A DNA stretch of 64,000 nt, taken from NCBI GenBank assembly GCA_023417315.1, contig JAEZFW010000060.1, positions 9,477-73,476 on the forward strand, in the 5' to 3' direction. A program made the translations under genes and the position numbers. Origin of the DNA: Pseudomonadota bacterium. GTDB lineage: Bacteria; Pseudomonadota; Gammaproteobacteria; Steroidobacterales; Steroidobacteraceae. The notes under the pieces are model-generated. The model was not told the origin of the DNA. It saw nothing but the letters and a program-made list of their open reading frames with translations, and made no database searches. Positions 25,355-33,360 of the stretch are shown one piece after another; positions within the stretch are counted from its first letter, which is position 1; every line of letters begins with the position of its first letter.

Positions 25355-25504
25355 AGATCCTCTCCAGGTTTCACGAGCTGACTATCGTGAACGCCGATGG
25401 TTGAGTCAGGTTCCTAGAGCCTCTCGCCGCAGTGCCGTACTAACCTGAAACTGCGCTATCCTGGTCAGACGCAGCCTACGAGCACTTCTCGGATCGATCG
25501 CGCC

Positions 25505-26500
25505 ATGAAGAGACGAACGCTACTGCAGCTCGCTACGAGCGCCGCGCTGGGTGCTTCAATCGAATCAGCTTCTGCAATCAGCGATCGAAAGGACGCCATG
25601 CACGCTACACGCCGCGCGCAGCTCTACAGTCTGTTGGGGAAACTCCCCGCGCGAGATCGCAAGATCGCCGCGCAACTGGTCTCGAGCGAAGACCGCGGCT
25701 CGTACGTTCTCGAAAAACTCGTGCTCGACCTAAACGGCCTCGAGCCTGTGCCCGCCTATTTCGCAAAACCGAAGGGCGCCTCTGGACGCCTCCCTACCGT
25801 GCTCTTCAACCATTCGCATGGGGGCGGATATTCGATCGGAAAGAATGAGCTCATCGATGGCCGCGAGTACATGAGCGCACCGCCTTACGCTGAATTTCTC
25901 ACCACGCTCGGCTACAACGCGCTCTGCATCGATGAGTGGATGTTCGGCGAGCGAGCGACACGCACCGAGCTCGACACCTTCAAGGACATGCTATGGCACG
26001 GACGCGTGCTATGGGGAATGATGGTGTACGACTCGCTCAGGGCGGTCGACTACTTGCACACGCGTGCGGATGTAGATGCCGAGCGACTCGCGACGCTCGG
26101 CATGTCGATGGGGAGCTCAACCGCTCAGTGGGTGGGCGCCCTAGATGCGCGCATCAAAGTGATCGTCGATATCTGTTGCCTAACGGACTGGCACACGCTC
26201 GCTCGCGTAGATGGACTGCGCCATCATGGGATCTACTACTACGTGCCCGATCTCCTCAATCAGTTCACCGCAGGACAGATGAATGCCCTGATTGCGCCGC
26301 GACCCCACCTATCGCTCGCAGGCAACCAAGACCGACTGACGCCGAGCGAAGGGCTCGACGCAATCGATCTAGAGCTACGCAAAGTCTATGCGAACGCAGG
26401 GCATGCCGAACAATGGAAGCTCATGAGGTACGACGTAGGTCACCTCGAGACTGCCGAAATGCGACAAGAGATTCGCAAGTGGCTGCTCACGAAGCTCTAG
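25505..26500 (+). CDS. Exported alpha/beta hydrolase
   Basis: A 331-residue hydrolase with a twin-Arg-like N-terminus (MKRRTLLQLATSAALGA). The nucleophile elbow is GMSMGSSTAQW, the oxyanion strand LFNHSHGGGYS, and late Asp and His candidates are NQDRLTPSEG and VGHLET. The overall plan fits the acetyl-xylan esterase/dienelactone hydrolase-like group (DUF1749/abhydrolase_7 type), which deacylate sugars. Substrate unknown; the presence of a xylanase 10 kb away is suggestive only. Confidence 0.8.
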   Translation: MKRRTLLQLATSAALGASIESASAISDRKDAMHATRRAQLYSLLGKLPARDRKIAAQLVSSEDRGSYVLEKLVLDLNGLEPVPAYFAKPKGASGRLPTVLFNHSHGGGYSIGKNELIDGREYMSAPPYAEFLTTLGYNALCIDEWMFGERATRTELDTFKDMLWHGRVLWGMMVYDSLRAVDYLHTRADVDAERLATLGMSMGSSTAQWVGALDARIKVIVDICCLTDWHTLARVDGLRHHGIYYYVPDLLNQFTAGQMNALIAPRPHLSLAGNQDRLTPSEGLDAIDLELRKVYANAGHAEQWKLMRYDVGHLETAEMRQEIRKWLLTKL

Positions 26501-26524
26501 TCGCGCTCGCCCTCCAAGTCACGA

Positions 26525-27091
26525 TCACTTCTTCATCGCCTCCACTTCGATGCGAAGATCGATCTCATCGCGCACAGCAGGAAGCAAGCGCCCAAGATCG
26601 AACTCGGAGCGCTTGATCTTCGCGGTGGCGTTAGCGCCGCATGCCGGAACTTTGGCCATTGGATGCTGCTCGATGCACTGAAACGACGTCACTTTGAGCG
26701 TGACCGGTTTCGTGATGTTCTTGATCGTGAGATTGCCGTCGATCGTCGCGGGCTTGTCGCCCTCGAACGCGATCTTGTTCGCCTTGAATGTCGCGTTCGG
26801 ATGCTTATCGACCGCAAAGAAATCCGCGCTGCGCAGGTGATCGTCGAACTTCTCGACTCCGGTCGCGATCTTATCCAGGGCGAATGTCACGTCAATCGAT
26901 CCCGTGTTCTTCTGTCGATCCAGGACGATCGTCCCTCCTTGCGCCGGAATTTTGCCGTCGAACGATGACAACCCGAGATGCTGGAAAGTGAATGTCGCGT
27001 GAGTGTGGTTAGCATCGATCGAATAGCTATCCGCAGCCATCGATGCCGCGCAGAACGAGCCGAGCAGCGTCGCAACGAGGATCTTCTTCAT
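26525..27091 (-). CDS. YceI-family periplasmic lipid-binding protein
   Basis: A 188-residue protein with signal peptide MKKILVATLLGSFCAASMA and a lipocalin-like YceI barrel: YSIDANHTHATFTFQHLG at the start, SIDVTFALDKIATG, FDDHLRSADFFAVDKHPNA and LTIKNITKPVTLKV are standard family strands. The family binds isoprenoids or fatty amides in the periplasm. A Cys pair (FQCIEQ and VPACGANA) distinguishes a subgroup. ATG 27091 has AGGAGA five bases upstream; the longer open frame to 27220 is upstream noise. Convergent with the hydrolase, 24 bases apart. Confidence 0.92.
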   Translation of the reverse strand: MKKILVATLLGSFCAASMAADSYSIDANHTHATFTFQHLGLSSFDGKIPAQGGTIVLDRQKNTGSIDVTFALDKIATGVEKFDDHLRSADFFAVDKHPNATFKANKIAFEGDKPATIDGNLTIKNITKPVTLKVTSFQCIEQHPMAKVPACGANATAKIKRSEFDLGRLLPAVRDEIDLRIEVEAMKK

Positions 27092-27322
27092 GGGTTCTCC
27101 TGCATCTACTGGGTCATTCAATGCGAACGTCCGCAGCCCAGCAGCGGTTCCGGCAGTCGCAATTGCGTAAGAACCAAGCTCTGCCCGAGCTTCGGCGGTC
27201 ACGCAGCATTGCGTCTGCATCAGGGCGAGCTCGAACGAGCTTCATCCGCCCGAAGGTCCGTACGACCCGATTTCGGGGTTGGTGCCCTAGCTTTCTCTCG
27301 ATCGGTGCGCCAGTCTTGGCGG

Positions 27323-27607
27323 ATGAACTGTCGAGCGAACTGCGGCGCGTGTTGCACGGCTCCGTCTATCAGCACGCCAATCCCTGGAATGCCGGCCGGG
27401 AAGCCCGCCGGCGTGCGCTGCATTCAGCTGGACGAACGCAATGGATGTCGACTCTTCGGCCGGCCTGAGCGGCCAGCTGTTTGCGAATCGCTCAAGCCAA
27501 GCAGCGCGATGTGCGGCGACACTCGCGAACACGCGCTCCAGTATCTAGTGTGGCTCGAAGAAGCAACGAGACCTGAAGCGTCATCATCCCTACCGTGGCG
27601 TGCATGA
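27323..27607 (+). CDS. ykgJ: YkgJ-family cysteine cluster protein
   Basis: A 94-residue putative metal-binding protein. The family signature MNCRANCGACC near the start is followed by further cysteines in GVRCIQLDERNGC, PAVCESLKPS and AMCGD. It matches E. coli YkgJ closely by eye, including SISTPIPGMP and the REHALQYL C-terminus. The family is thought to hold Zn or an Fe-S cluster; no function is established. ATG 27323 is chosen because it starts exactly at the conserved Cys motif; the Shine-Dalgarno is weak. Confidence 0.88.
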   Translation: MNCRANCGACCTAPSISTPIPGMPAGKPAGVRCIQLDERNGCRLFGRPERPAVCESLKPSSAMCGDTREHALQYLVWLEEATRPEASSSLPWRA

Positions 27608-27647
27608 CGCGCCCCCTCGCGGCGCGCGTACTCCGTCAGGTGCCGCG

Positions 27648-28727
27648 TCAGGCCGCCGGTGCAGCCGCCCGTGTCAGCTTGCGTCGTTGCTCCACGGCTT
27701 GCGCCAATTGTTCTAATAGAGCGACCGAAGTGTCCCAATCGATGCATGCATCGGTGATGCTCTGCCCATACTGAAGCGTGCCGCCGGTCTGCAGGTCCTG
27801 ACGGCCTGCTTTCAGGTGACTCTCGACCATCAACCCCGCGATGCGTTCCTCGCCGTGCGCGATTCGCTGAGCGATGTCCGCAGCAACGACCGGCTGATTC
27901 TCAGGCCGCTTGCTGCTATTGCCGTGGCTCACATCGATCATCAATCGATTCGGCAGCTTCGCCGCCGCGAGCTGCGCGCTGACTGCATCGACACTCGCCG
28001 CGTCGTAGTTAGGCGTCTTGCCGCCGCGGAGAATCACATGGCAGTCGGGATTGCCGCGCGTTGCGGCGATCGCGCTTCGCCCCTGCTTCGTGACAGCCAA
28101 AAAATGATGAGGATGCGAGGCTGCTTGGACCGCATCGATTGCGATCCTCACATTGCCATCGGTGCCATTCTTGAATCCGACTGGACAGGACAGACCGGAT
28201 GCGAGCTCGCGGTGCACCTGGCTTTCGGTCGTGCGCGCGCCGATCGCGCCCCACGAGACGAACTCAGCGATGTACTGCGGCGTGACCATATCGAGGAACT
28301 CACAACCGGCCGGTAAGTCGAGCTCGTTGATATCTCCCAAGAGTTTGCGTGCGACGCGCAGCCCCTTATTGATGTTGAAGCTGCCGTCGAGATCCGGATC
28401 GTTGATCAAGCCCTTCCAGCCCACTGTCGTGCGAGGCTTCTCGAAGTACACACGCATCACGATCTCGAGCTCGCCCGCCAGGCGGTCGCGTTGCGCTTTG
28501 AGCCGCTGCGCATAGTCGATCGCCGCAACCGGATCGTGGATCGAGCACGGTCCGATGACGACGATCAGCCGATCATCACGGCCATGCAGAATCCGCTGCA
28601 ACGTGCGACGTGACTCGGCCACCGTCTCCGATGCGCGATCGGTGCAGGCGTACTCACGCGCGAGCTCTTCCGGAGTCACGAGCTCCTTGATGTCTAGAAT
28701 GCGTAAGTCGTCGGTCCGAATCGTCAT
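27648..28727 (-). CDS. aroG: 3-deoxy-7-phosphoheptulonate (DAHP) synthase, class I
   Basis: A 359-residue enzyme joining phosphoenolpyruvate and erythrose 4-phosphate, the entry step to aromatic amino acids. Class I motifs are complete: GPCSIHDP, KPRTTVGWKGL, the 'NKGLRVARKLL' segment, HRELASGLSCPVGFKNGT, the CHVILRGG strand and DVSHGNSSK. Length and N-terminal extension fit the feedback-regulated AroF/G/H group; which aromatic residue inhibits it cannot be read with confidence. ATG 28727 has GGAG at 28736-28739. Transcription is probably controlled by the attenuator directly upstream (28764-28901). Confidence 0.95.
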   Translation of the reverse strand: MTIRTDDLRILDIKELVTPEELAREYACTDRASETVAESRRTLQRILHGRDDRLIVVIGPCSIHDPVAAIDYAQRLKAQRDRLAGELEIVMRVYFEKPRTTVGWKGLINDPDLDGSFNINKGLRVARKLLGDINELDLPAGCEFLDMVTPQYIAEFVSWGAIGARTTESQVHRELASGLSCPVGFKNGTDGNVRIAIDAVQAASHPHHFLAVTKQGRSAIAATRGNPDCHVILRGGKTPNYDAASVDAVSAQLAAAKLPNRLMIDVSHGNSSKRPENQPVVAADIAQRIAHGEERIAGLMVESHLKAGRQDLQTGGTLQYGQSITDACIDWDTSVALLEQLAQAVEQRRKLTRAAAPAA

Positions 28728-28763
28728 CGTGGTGGCTCCAGGTCTAGCGCGTCTCGCGGCGGC

Positions 28764-28797
28764 AAAAAAAAACCGCCAGCTTTGACTGGCGGTTTTT
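28764..28797 (-). terminator. Attenuator terminator upstream of DAHP synthase
   Basis: On the minus strand AAAAACCGCCAG, a 6-base loop and CTGGCGGTTTTT form a 12-bp stem (arms 28797-28786 and 28779-28768), with 9 consecutive U from 28772. It ends 37 bases before the DAHP synthase start, so it must be bypassed for expression. On the plus strand the stem is followed by only a few T. Confidence 0.9.
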
Positions 28798-28846
28798 CGG
28801 GGCTTGCGTTTCGTTACGTCGAATCGAGCTCAGCCCTTCCGCCAGT
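28785..28846 (-). promoter_or_regulatory. Antiterminator pairing of the aromatic attenuator
   Basis: ACTGGCGG in the leader ORF (28846-28839, codons for His-Trp-Arg) is an exact complement of CCGCCAGT (28792-28785), the 5' arm of the terminator. A ribosome stalled at the Tyr/Trp/Phe codons (upstream) would leave ACTGGCGG free to pair, blocking the terminator; a ribosome reaching the stop at 28830 would cover it and allow termination. The pairing is visible in sequence; the mechanism is inferred from known trp/phe attenuators. Confidence 0.75.
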
Positions 28847-28901
28847 GGCTACGGAATCCGTAGTAAAAGTAGAACCAATAGCGGCCGGGGGCGATATTCA
28901 T
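28830..28901 (-). CDS. Aromatic leader peptide of the DAHP synthase attenuator
   Basis: A 23-codon ORF beginning at ATG 28901 and ending in TGA at 28830, too short for usual gene calling. It contains RYWFYFYYGF (residues 7-16), with four Tyr, three Phe and one Trp, and a second Trp at residue 20; 9 of 23 residues are aromatic, all three amino acids of the pathway. No good Shine-Dalgarno is seen, as the promoter may lie so close that the message is nearly leaderless. Confidence 0.88.
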   Translation of the reverse strand: MNIAPGRYWFYFYYGFRSHWRKG

Positions 28902-28908
28902 GACCGAC

Positions 28909-28938
28909 TTGATAGCACACAGCCGCGCGAATTTGCAA
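28909..28938 (-). promoter_or_regulatory. Candidate promoter of the aromatic leader
   Basis: On the minus strand TTGCAA (28938-28933) and TATCAA (28914-28909) are separated by 18 bases, each matching four of six consensus positions. The predicted start falls near the leader ATG. This is a weak match. Confidence 0.35.
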
Positions 28939-29069
28939 TCGGCCGACGGGCAAGTGCTGGCGATTCTGTGAACTCTCCCCACTACCGTCGGTATCGCTGA
29001 CACTCATGTGCGCATCTGGCGGCCATTGCAGCCCTCGCGATGCGTGCCGCACATATATATGTCGGGCGA

Positions 29070-30113
29070 TCATCCTCGCCCTTCGTGTGCGACACGTACG
29101 ACAACCTTCCCGAAATTGCGACCTTCGAGCAATCCGATGAAGGCCGCTGGCGCATTCTCAAGGCCCGCGACGACATCTTCGCGCAGCTTGACATGCCCTG
29201 TCTTCACCCATTCGGCCATCTCACCCCGGAACGTTTCGAATCGCTCGCCGTAGTGATCGAGGATGATCAGCCCTTCCATCCGGATCCGCTTCTGCAACAC
29301 TGCGGACATCGTCTTCGGCAGCCGATCCGGACCTGCGGGCGAGCCTTGTTCGTTGTAATGCGCGATCACACCAATCACCGGAATGCGTGCGCCGATGTTG
29401 AGTAGCGGCAGAACGGCATCGAACACCGCACCGCCGACGTTCTCGAAATAGATATCGATGCCGTGCGGACACGCGGCCGCGAGTCGCTCGTTCAACTTCG
29501 GATCATGCCTATCCAGGCAACTATCGAAGCCCAGCTCCTGTACTGCATATCGACACTTGTCCTCGCCACCCGCAATACCGACGACGCGCGCATGCTTGAG
29601 CTTGGCGATCTGCCCCACCACCGCCCCGACCGCGCCAGTTGCCGCTGCGACCACGACTGTCTCGCCGGGTTTCGGTTGACCGATGTCGAGAAGGCCGACA
29701 TACGCAGTGAACGCAGGCATGCCCAGCACCCCCAGCGCCTGCGAAGGATGCTGCATATCGACCAGTGGCAACAGATCGGTGCCGTCCGAGAGCGCAAACT
29801 CTTGCCAGCCGCCGTTGCTCAACACTAGATCGCCTTCCCTAAACCTTGCTTGGTTGGAGCGCACCACTCGACTGACCGTACCGCCCACCATCGTCGCACC
29901 AAGTGGCACCGACTGGGCGTACACCGGTCCGATCTCCTCCATCACGTTTCGCATGTATGGGTCGAGCGAAAGGTAGAGCGTGCGAAGCAGGACCTGGCCG
30001 TCTCCGGGCACGGGCATCTCAGCTTCTTCGAGACGAAAATCTTTCAACTTCGGTCGGCCATTAGGACGCGCAGCGAGAACGATGCGGCGATTGGCCGCGC
30101 CAGTGTGTGACAT
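29070..30113 (-). CDS. NADP-dependent MDR-family oxidoreductase
   Basis: A 347-residue zinc-free medium-chain reductase like CurA, YncB and leukotriene B4 12-hydroxydehydrogenase. Such enzymes reduce alpha,beta-unsaturated carbonyl compounds with NADPH. The Rossmann motif AAATGAVGAVVGQIAKLKHARVVG is at about residues 150-175; GGxDKC-like AGGEDKCRYAVQELGFDSCLD, FENVGGAVFDAVLPLLN and GRNFGKVVVRV fit this family. No Cys/His zinc ligands are present. ATG 30113 is chosen because GGAG lies 6 bases upstream; the open frame continues to 30254. Confidence 0.9.
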   Translation of the reverse strand: MSHTGAANRRIVLAARPNGRPKLKDFRLEEAEMPVPGDGQVLLRTLYLSLDPYMRNVMEEIGPVYAQSVPLGATMVGGTVSRVVRSNQARFREGDLVLSNGGWQEFALSDGTDLLPLVDMQHPSQALGVLGMPAFTAYVGLLDIGQPKPGETVVVAAATGAVGAVVGQIAKLKHARVVGIAGGEDKCRYAVQELGFDSCLDRHDPKLNERLAAACPHGIDIYFENVGGAVFDAVLPLLNIGARIPVIGVIAHYNEQGSPAGPDRLPKTMSAVLQKRIRMEGLIILDHYGERFETFRGEMAEWVKTGHVKLREDVVAGLENAPAAFIGLLEGRNFGKVVVRVAHEGRG

Positions 30114-30409
30114 GTTGACTCCGTGTTGATGGTTCCAAGCTCGCAGACTGCATAGGCGAAGCACACGCAACTTAGTCGCGGCACCGATCGCGAGCCAATG
30201 CGTTCCCAGGAAAGTCATTCTTTCCGCGCAGACTGCTTCCTGGACGCTTTGCAAGTCTTCGACGAGCAGCCGCTTCAGAAATCTGCGCGAGGGGCGGATC
30301 TATCGCGGGCGATGCGACCCAGGCATTCGCTGAGTAAGGTTGAGCACAGTTCGGCAGTTCAGGCAGCGATCGGTCACAATTGCTTATCGCTTAGCGCTCC
30401 GGAGGAGCG
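30114..30409. other. Intergenic region between divergent genes
   Basis: About 296 bases carrying the promoters of the MDR reductase and the 30410 gene. An open frame at 30198-30413 (+) encodes 71 residues of no recognisable composition and I do not support it as a gene. No palindrome or terminator was seen. Confidence 0.35.
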
Positions 30410-31345
30410 ATGAACTATTCTTCTCCTGCGCCCCGACGCCTCTCCGCGCATGAAACGCTCAAGGGGCTCGCGGCAGGTTATCTCGCCGCGATCGTCGCGC
30501 TCGTGATCGCGATCTGGTTCGAGTTGCCATCGTGGCTCAGACCCGCGCTGCTCGTTCTCGCAATCGTGCTCGCCCTGCTGACGGCGATATCCGCGTCGCG
30601 AACGCTGGCCGACTATTACGCGTCGCTCCCGTATCGAAAGCGGCCTGCTCTTACGAGCCGAAGCGCAGGTGCGCTCACTTTCGTTTTGTCGAGTTTGATC
30701 GCAATCGCCTGCGCGTATTTCGTCTATCCCCGATCATGGCCCACGAGCGTGGACGATGCCGTTGCCGAGCTCATGGAGGAACTGGATTCGAGCACCCAAC
30801 GCGAGATTGCGTACATGAGCTATGACGATCTCGCGCGGCTGCAAAGCACGCTGGGCGCGTCGCTTCGCGAGCAGTTTGGGTTGAACCAGCGCAACTTTCG
30901 ACTCGCCCACGATTGCGACGCGGAATATATGAACCCGCATACCTGTTCCAGCATCGTCTTGTCTCGACTTTGGAAGAAGCTGCGCGAGGAGTTGCCCGGA
31001 CCTGAACGCGCGGCGCTCGAGCGTCTAGAGACGAGCATGGAACGTGTCAGATTGGATTCGAAGGAATTTCACGATGTGCCGCTAGAACAGTTCGCAGCGG
31101 CACTGAACGATGCGATACGTGCCCAACTCCCCGAGCACGCGGAGCTTGCGATCGTTCACGATGCGGCACTCGCACCCACACGCCTCTCAACATCGTGGCA
31201 CGCGATGGGCACGATCTCGCTTCGCGAGGCGCTCGCCTTGCTCGAGGAAGGGGGCGACTGGCGGGTTAGAAAGGACCCGCCGAACTTGGTGGTCGAACCC
31301 GTGAAGAACACTCAGGCGCTCCCAACGCGCCATCGTGCACTCTAA
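30410..31345 (+). CDS. Membrane protein with DUF6794-like domain
   Basis: A 311-residue protein with three N-terminal membrane helices (about 20-40, 46-64 and 85-107), then a soluble domain (about 115-200) of the pattern AVAELMEELDSSTQREIAYMSYDDLARLQSTLG followed by LREQFGLNQRNFRLAHDC and SSIVLSRLWKKL. This matches what I know as DUF6794, a small helical module of unknown role. The C-terminal 100 residues form another unrecognised domain. GGAGGAG sits at ideal distance from the ATG, which suggests strong translation. Confidence 0.7.
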   Translation: MNYSSPAPRRLSAHETLKGLAAGYLAAIVALVIAIWFELPSWLRPALLVLAIVLALLTAISASRTLADYYASLPYRKRPALTSRSAGALTFVLSSLIAIACAYFVYPRSWPTSVDDAVAELMEELDSSTQREIAYMSYDDLARLQSTLGASLREQFGLNQRNFRLAHDCDAEYMNPHTCSSIVLSRLWKKLREELPGPERAALERLETSMERVRLDSKEFHDVPLEQFAAALNDAIRAQLPEHAELAIVHDAALAPTRLSTSWHAMGTISLREALALLEEGGDWRVRKDPPNLVVEPVKNTQALPTRHRAL

Positions 31346-31370
31346 ACGAAGGTCAATTGCGTAGACGAGT

Positions 31371-31432
31371 GGATCTGGCGCGTGCCAGAGTGTCACGAAC
31401 TGCGCTCATTATGCCGGTACCTCGCCAGATCC
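31371..31432. repeat. Inverted repeat between convergent genes
   Basis: GGATCTGGCG (31371-31380) is the exact complement of CGCCAGATCC (31423-31432). The right arm lies in the last codons of the leftward gene at 31409. A 10-bp stem with a 42-base loop; possible two-way transcript end. Confidence 0.5.
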
Positions 31433-31858
31433 CTGCGGTTGTGACTCTGGACTCGTCGTCGCTGCGGGCTCCGAAGCGAACGCTTGCCAGGCACCCCTGC
31501 TCGTATAGTGCGGCACCACTTTAGCGGTGACCGTCCCGGCCACAGTCGGCTTATTCGCCGCCGCCAGCTCGGGCATCGTCGTGTAGAGAACCAGATCGCC
31601 GACCTTCAGCTGCGGAACCTTGTCGGCGAGCATCGCGCTGAAACACACATTCGTGAGATCCGTTCGCGTCAGTAGCTCCGTCAGCGTTCCGGACGGAATC
31701 GATTTGTCTTCTCGATTTGCGATTTTCACGCTGCACATCCTGCCGTGCACTGCGAGCACGATTGCCAGCACAGGCATGCCATCTCGCAGCGAGCAATCGA
31801 GGTGCTCGCACGCAAATTCGAAAGCTTCTACATTAGACGCGAATGTCCGGTCGCTCAT
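31409..31858 (-). CDS. Hypothetical protein, 149 aa
   Basis: A soluble protein without signal peptide or membrane helix. The N-terminal half mixes helix and strand (NVEAFEFACEHLDCSL, MPVLAIVLAVHGRMCSVKIAN), then KVGDLVLYTTMPELAA, which resembles a small OB or SH3-like barrel entry; the last 25 residues are Pro/Ser/Thr-rich and disordered. I do not recognise a family. ATG 31858 has GGAG 10 bases upstream. Confidence 0.6.
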   Translation of the reverse strand: MSDRTFASNVEAFEFACEHLDCSLRDGMPVLAIVLAVHGRMCSVKIANREDKSIPSGTLTELLTRTDLTNVCFSAMLADKVPQLKVGDLVLYTTMPELAAANKPTVAGTVTAKVVPHYTSRGAWQAFASEPAATTSPESQPQGSGEVPA

Positions 31859-31983
31859 GGTCGATCTACTCCACTCTTTCGCTCGCCCGCGCTCGTGGTC
31901 GAGCGCAAGGCTGCGCATGATGCGTCCCCGAACGGCGTTTCGCCAGTGGGAATTCTAGGCAAGAAAATGGAGCGTAGCTTCTC

Positions 31984-33081
31984 TCAGCCGCCTTGGCCGC
32001 GCACTGCGCGCCAGGCGCGCTCGATCAGCGCGCGAGTAGTGACATTCCAGTCGTCGTCCCGCTCCTTGGCAGCCCACACGGGGACGGTATTTCGCACGTC
32101 GCTCAAATCGAGCTCGCTCTGGATTTCTTCCAGGCTGCGGCCCTCCTTCGCCATCGCCGCGACACGGGATACGGCCGCCCCCAGCAACACGCGCACGCTG
32201 CGCGTGTACTCATGGTTGGACAGTACAGGTCCATGCCCAGGCACGAGCGCAGCCACCGGAATCCTCTCCAGCTCGCGCAGCACATCGATCCAAGGCATCG
32301 GCCACGATTCGAAGAAGTACGGCACGGGCGATTGCACGAGAATATCGCCGGCGAACAGCACTCGCGCATCAGGAACGTAGACCGTCGCATCGTGCGGGCT
32401 GTTGGCTCTGCCCCAATCGCGCAGAAGCACGCTTCGCGAGCCAAGCTCGAGCGTCAACTCTCGCTCGAACAGAACGTTTGGCGTGACGATCTGCAGGGAA
32501 CCAAGCTCCTCCAGTTCCGCGCGCCGCTTCTGTATCTTGTGCTCGAGCTCGTTGCGAGCATCGGCAGACAATTGCTTGCCCTCGGGCCCGCGCCCTGCTG
32601 CGAGTTGCTTTTCGAGATCTGCAAGGGCCAGCTTCTTCGGTTGGTCCGCGCGCACAGCCCGCTTTGCCCACCACGTTCCATTCAGGACGACAAAGTCACT
32701 ACTGGCTCGTTCGCTGACGATGTCGATATCGGGATAAGCCTCGCGATAGGCGATCGCACCGTTGTTGTGATCGAAGTGCCAATGCGTGTAGACCAAGTAG
32801 CGAATGGGACGATCTGTCACGGAACGAATGAGCTCGATGTCCGCGCGAGCTCGCGACGGTAGATACGTCGCATCGACAACCAGCACGGCTTTTTTTCCGA
32901 CCACCACACCGGTATTGCCGTGCGGCCACTCATCGGTCGCGTCGTCATGAATGATCGCGTAGATATCCGCCGCAACGCGCTCCATGCGAGCCCCCGAATC
33001 TCGCAATGGGAACGTGGGCTGCGCCCCCGAAAGTGAGCTGCAGATCAAGAGCAGACAAAACGCTGCAACGCGGAACGGCAT
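31984..33081 (-). CDS. Secreted MBL-fold metallo-hydrolase
   Basis: A 365-residue exported member of the metallo-beta-lactamase fold. The signal peptide spans residues 1-20 (VAAFCLLLICSSLSGA). The zinc motifs are THWHFDHNNG (HxHxDH), a later SPHDATVYVPD with the acidic ligand in LFAGDILV, and the final VPGHGPV. This arrangement fits SoxH/quinoprotein-associated and glyoxalase II-like subgroups as much as true beta-lactamases, so antibiotic resistance is not supported. An internal charged helical insert (ADLEKQLAAG to KIQKRRAELE) is unusual. I chose ATG 33081, which begins the signal peptide. Confidence 0.85.
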   Translation of the reverse strand: MPFRVAAFCLLLICSSLSGAQPTFPLRDSGARMERVAADIYAIIHDDATDEWPHGNTGVVVGKKAVLVVDATYLPSRARADIELIRSVTDRPIRYLVYTHWHFDHNNGAIAYREAYPDIDIVSERASSDFVVLNGTWWAKRAVRADQPKKLALADLEKQLAAGRGPEGKQLSADARNELEHKIQKRRAELEELGSLQIVTPNVLFERELTLELGSRSVLLRDWGRANSPHDATVYVPDARVLFAGDILVQSPVPYFFESWPMPWIDVLRELERIPVAALVPGHGPVLSNHEYTRSVRVLLGAAVSRVAAMAKEGRSLEEIQSELDLSDVRNTVPVWAAKERDDDWNVTTRALIERAWRAVRGQGG

Positions 33082-33102
33082 GTGTAGAACCCCGCGGCAA
33101 AT

Positions 33103-33133
33103 TCTAGACACCATGGGAATCTAGACACCATGG
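33103..33133. repeat. 17-bp tandem duplication
   Basis: TCTAGACACCATGG occurs at 33103-33116 and again at 33120-33133, a tandem duplication of period 17 in the gap between divergent genes. It contains CCATGG, a palindrome, and an ATG on both strands; the rightmost creates the in-frame ATG at 33130 upstream of the real start at 33361. Confidence 0.75.
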
Positions 33134-33360
33134 TAGATGCGAGCCCTACTCAGCGGGAGCCTTTCGCATCGAGGAAGCAAGGACTGCTACTGCGATCAGG
33201 CGTGTCGCAGCACGCACCTTTACGGTGCGCACGAAGTCCGCCATTGACGCTTCGACACTCGCGACGGCGCTGCCTTGGTTCCGGATATCGCCTAGGTTTA
33301 AGCTGCTGCGCCGGACCCGTTAACTGCAATCTACGATCCCTATCCCGTAGAGATGGATGC

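Noticed and set aside
30198..30413. 71-residue frame upstream of the DUF6794-like gene
   Set aside because: No ribosome-binding site, no recognisable composition, and it runs over the start of the real gene.
31984..33081. Beta-lactamase resistance gene
   Set aside because: Only the general zinc motifs of the MBL fold are present, with an extra helical insert; most such genes have other hydrolase roles.
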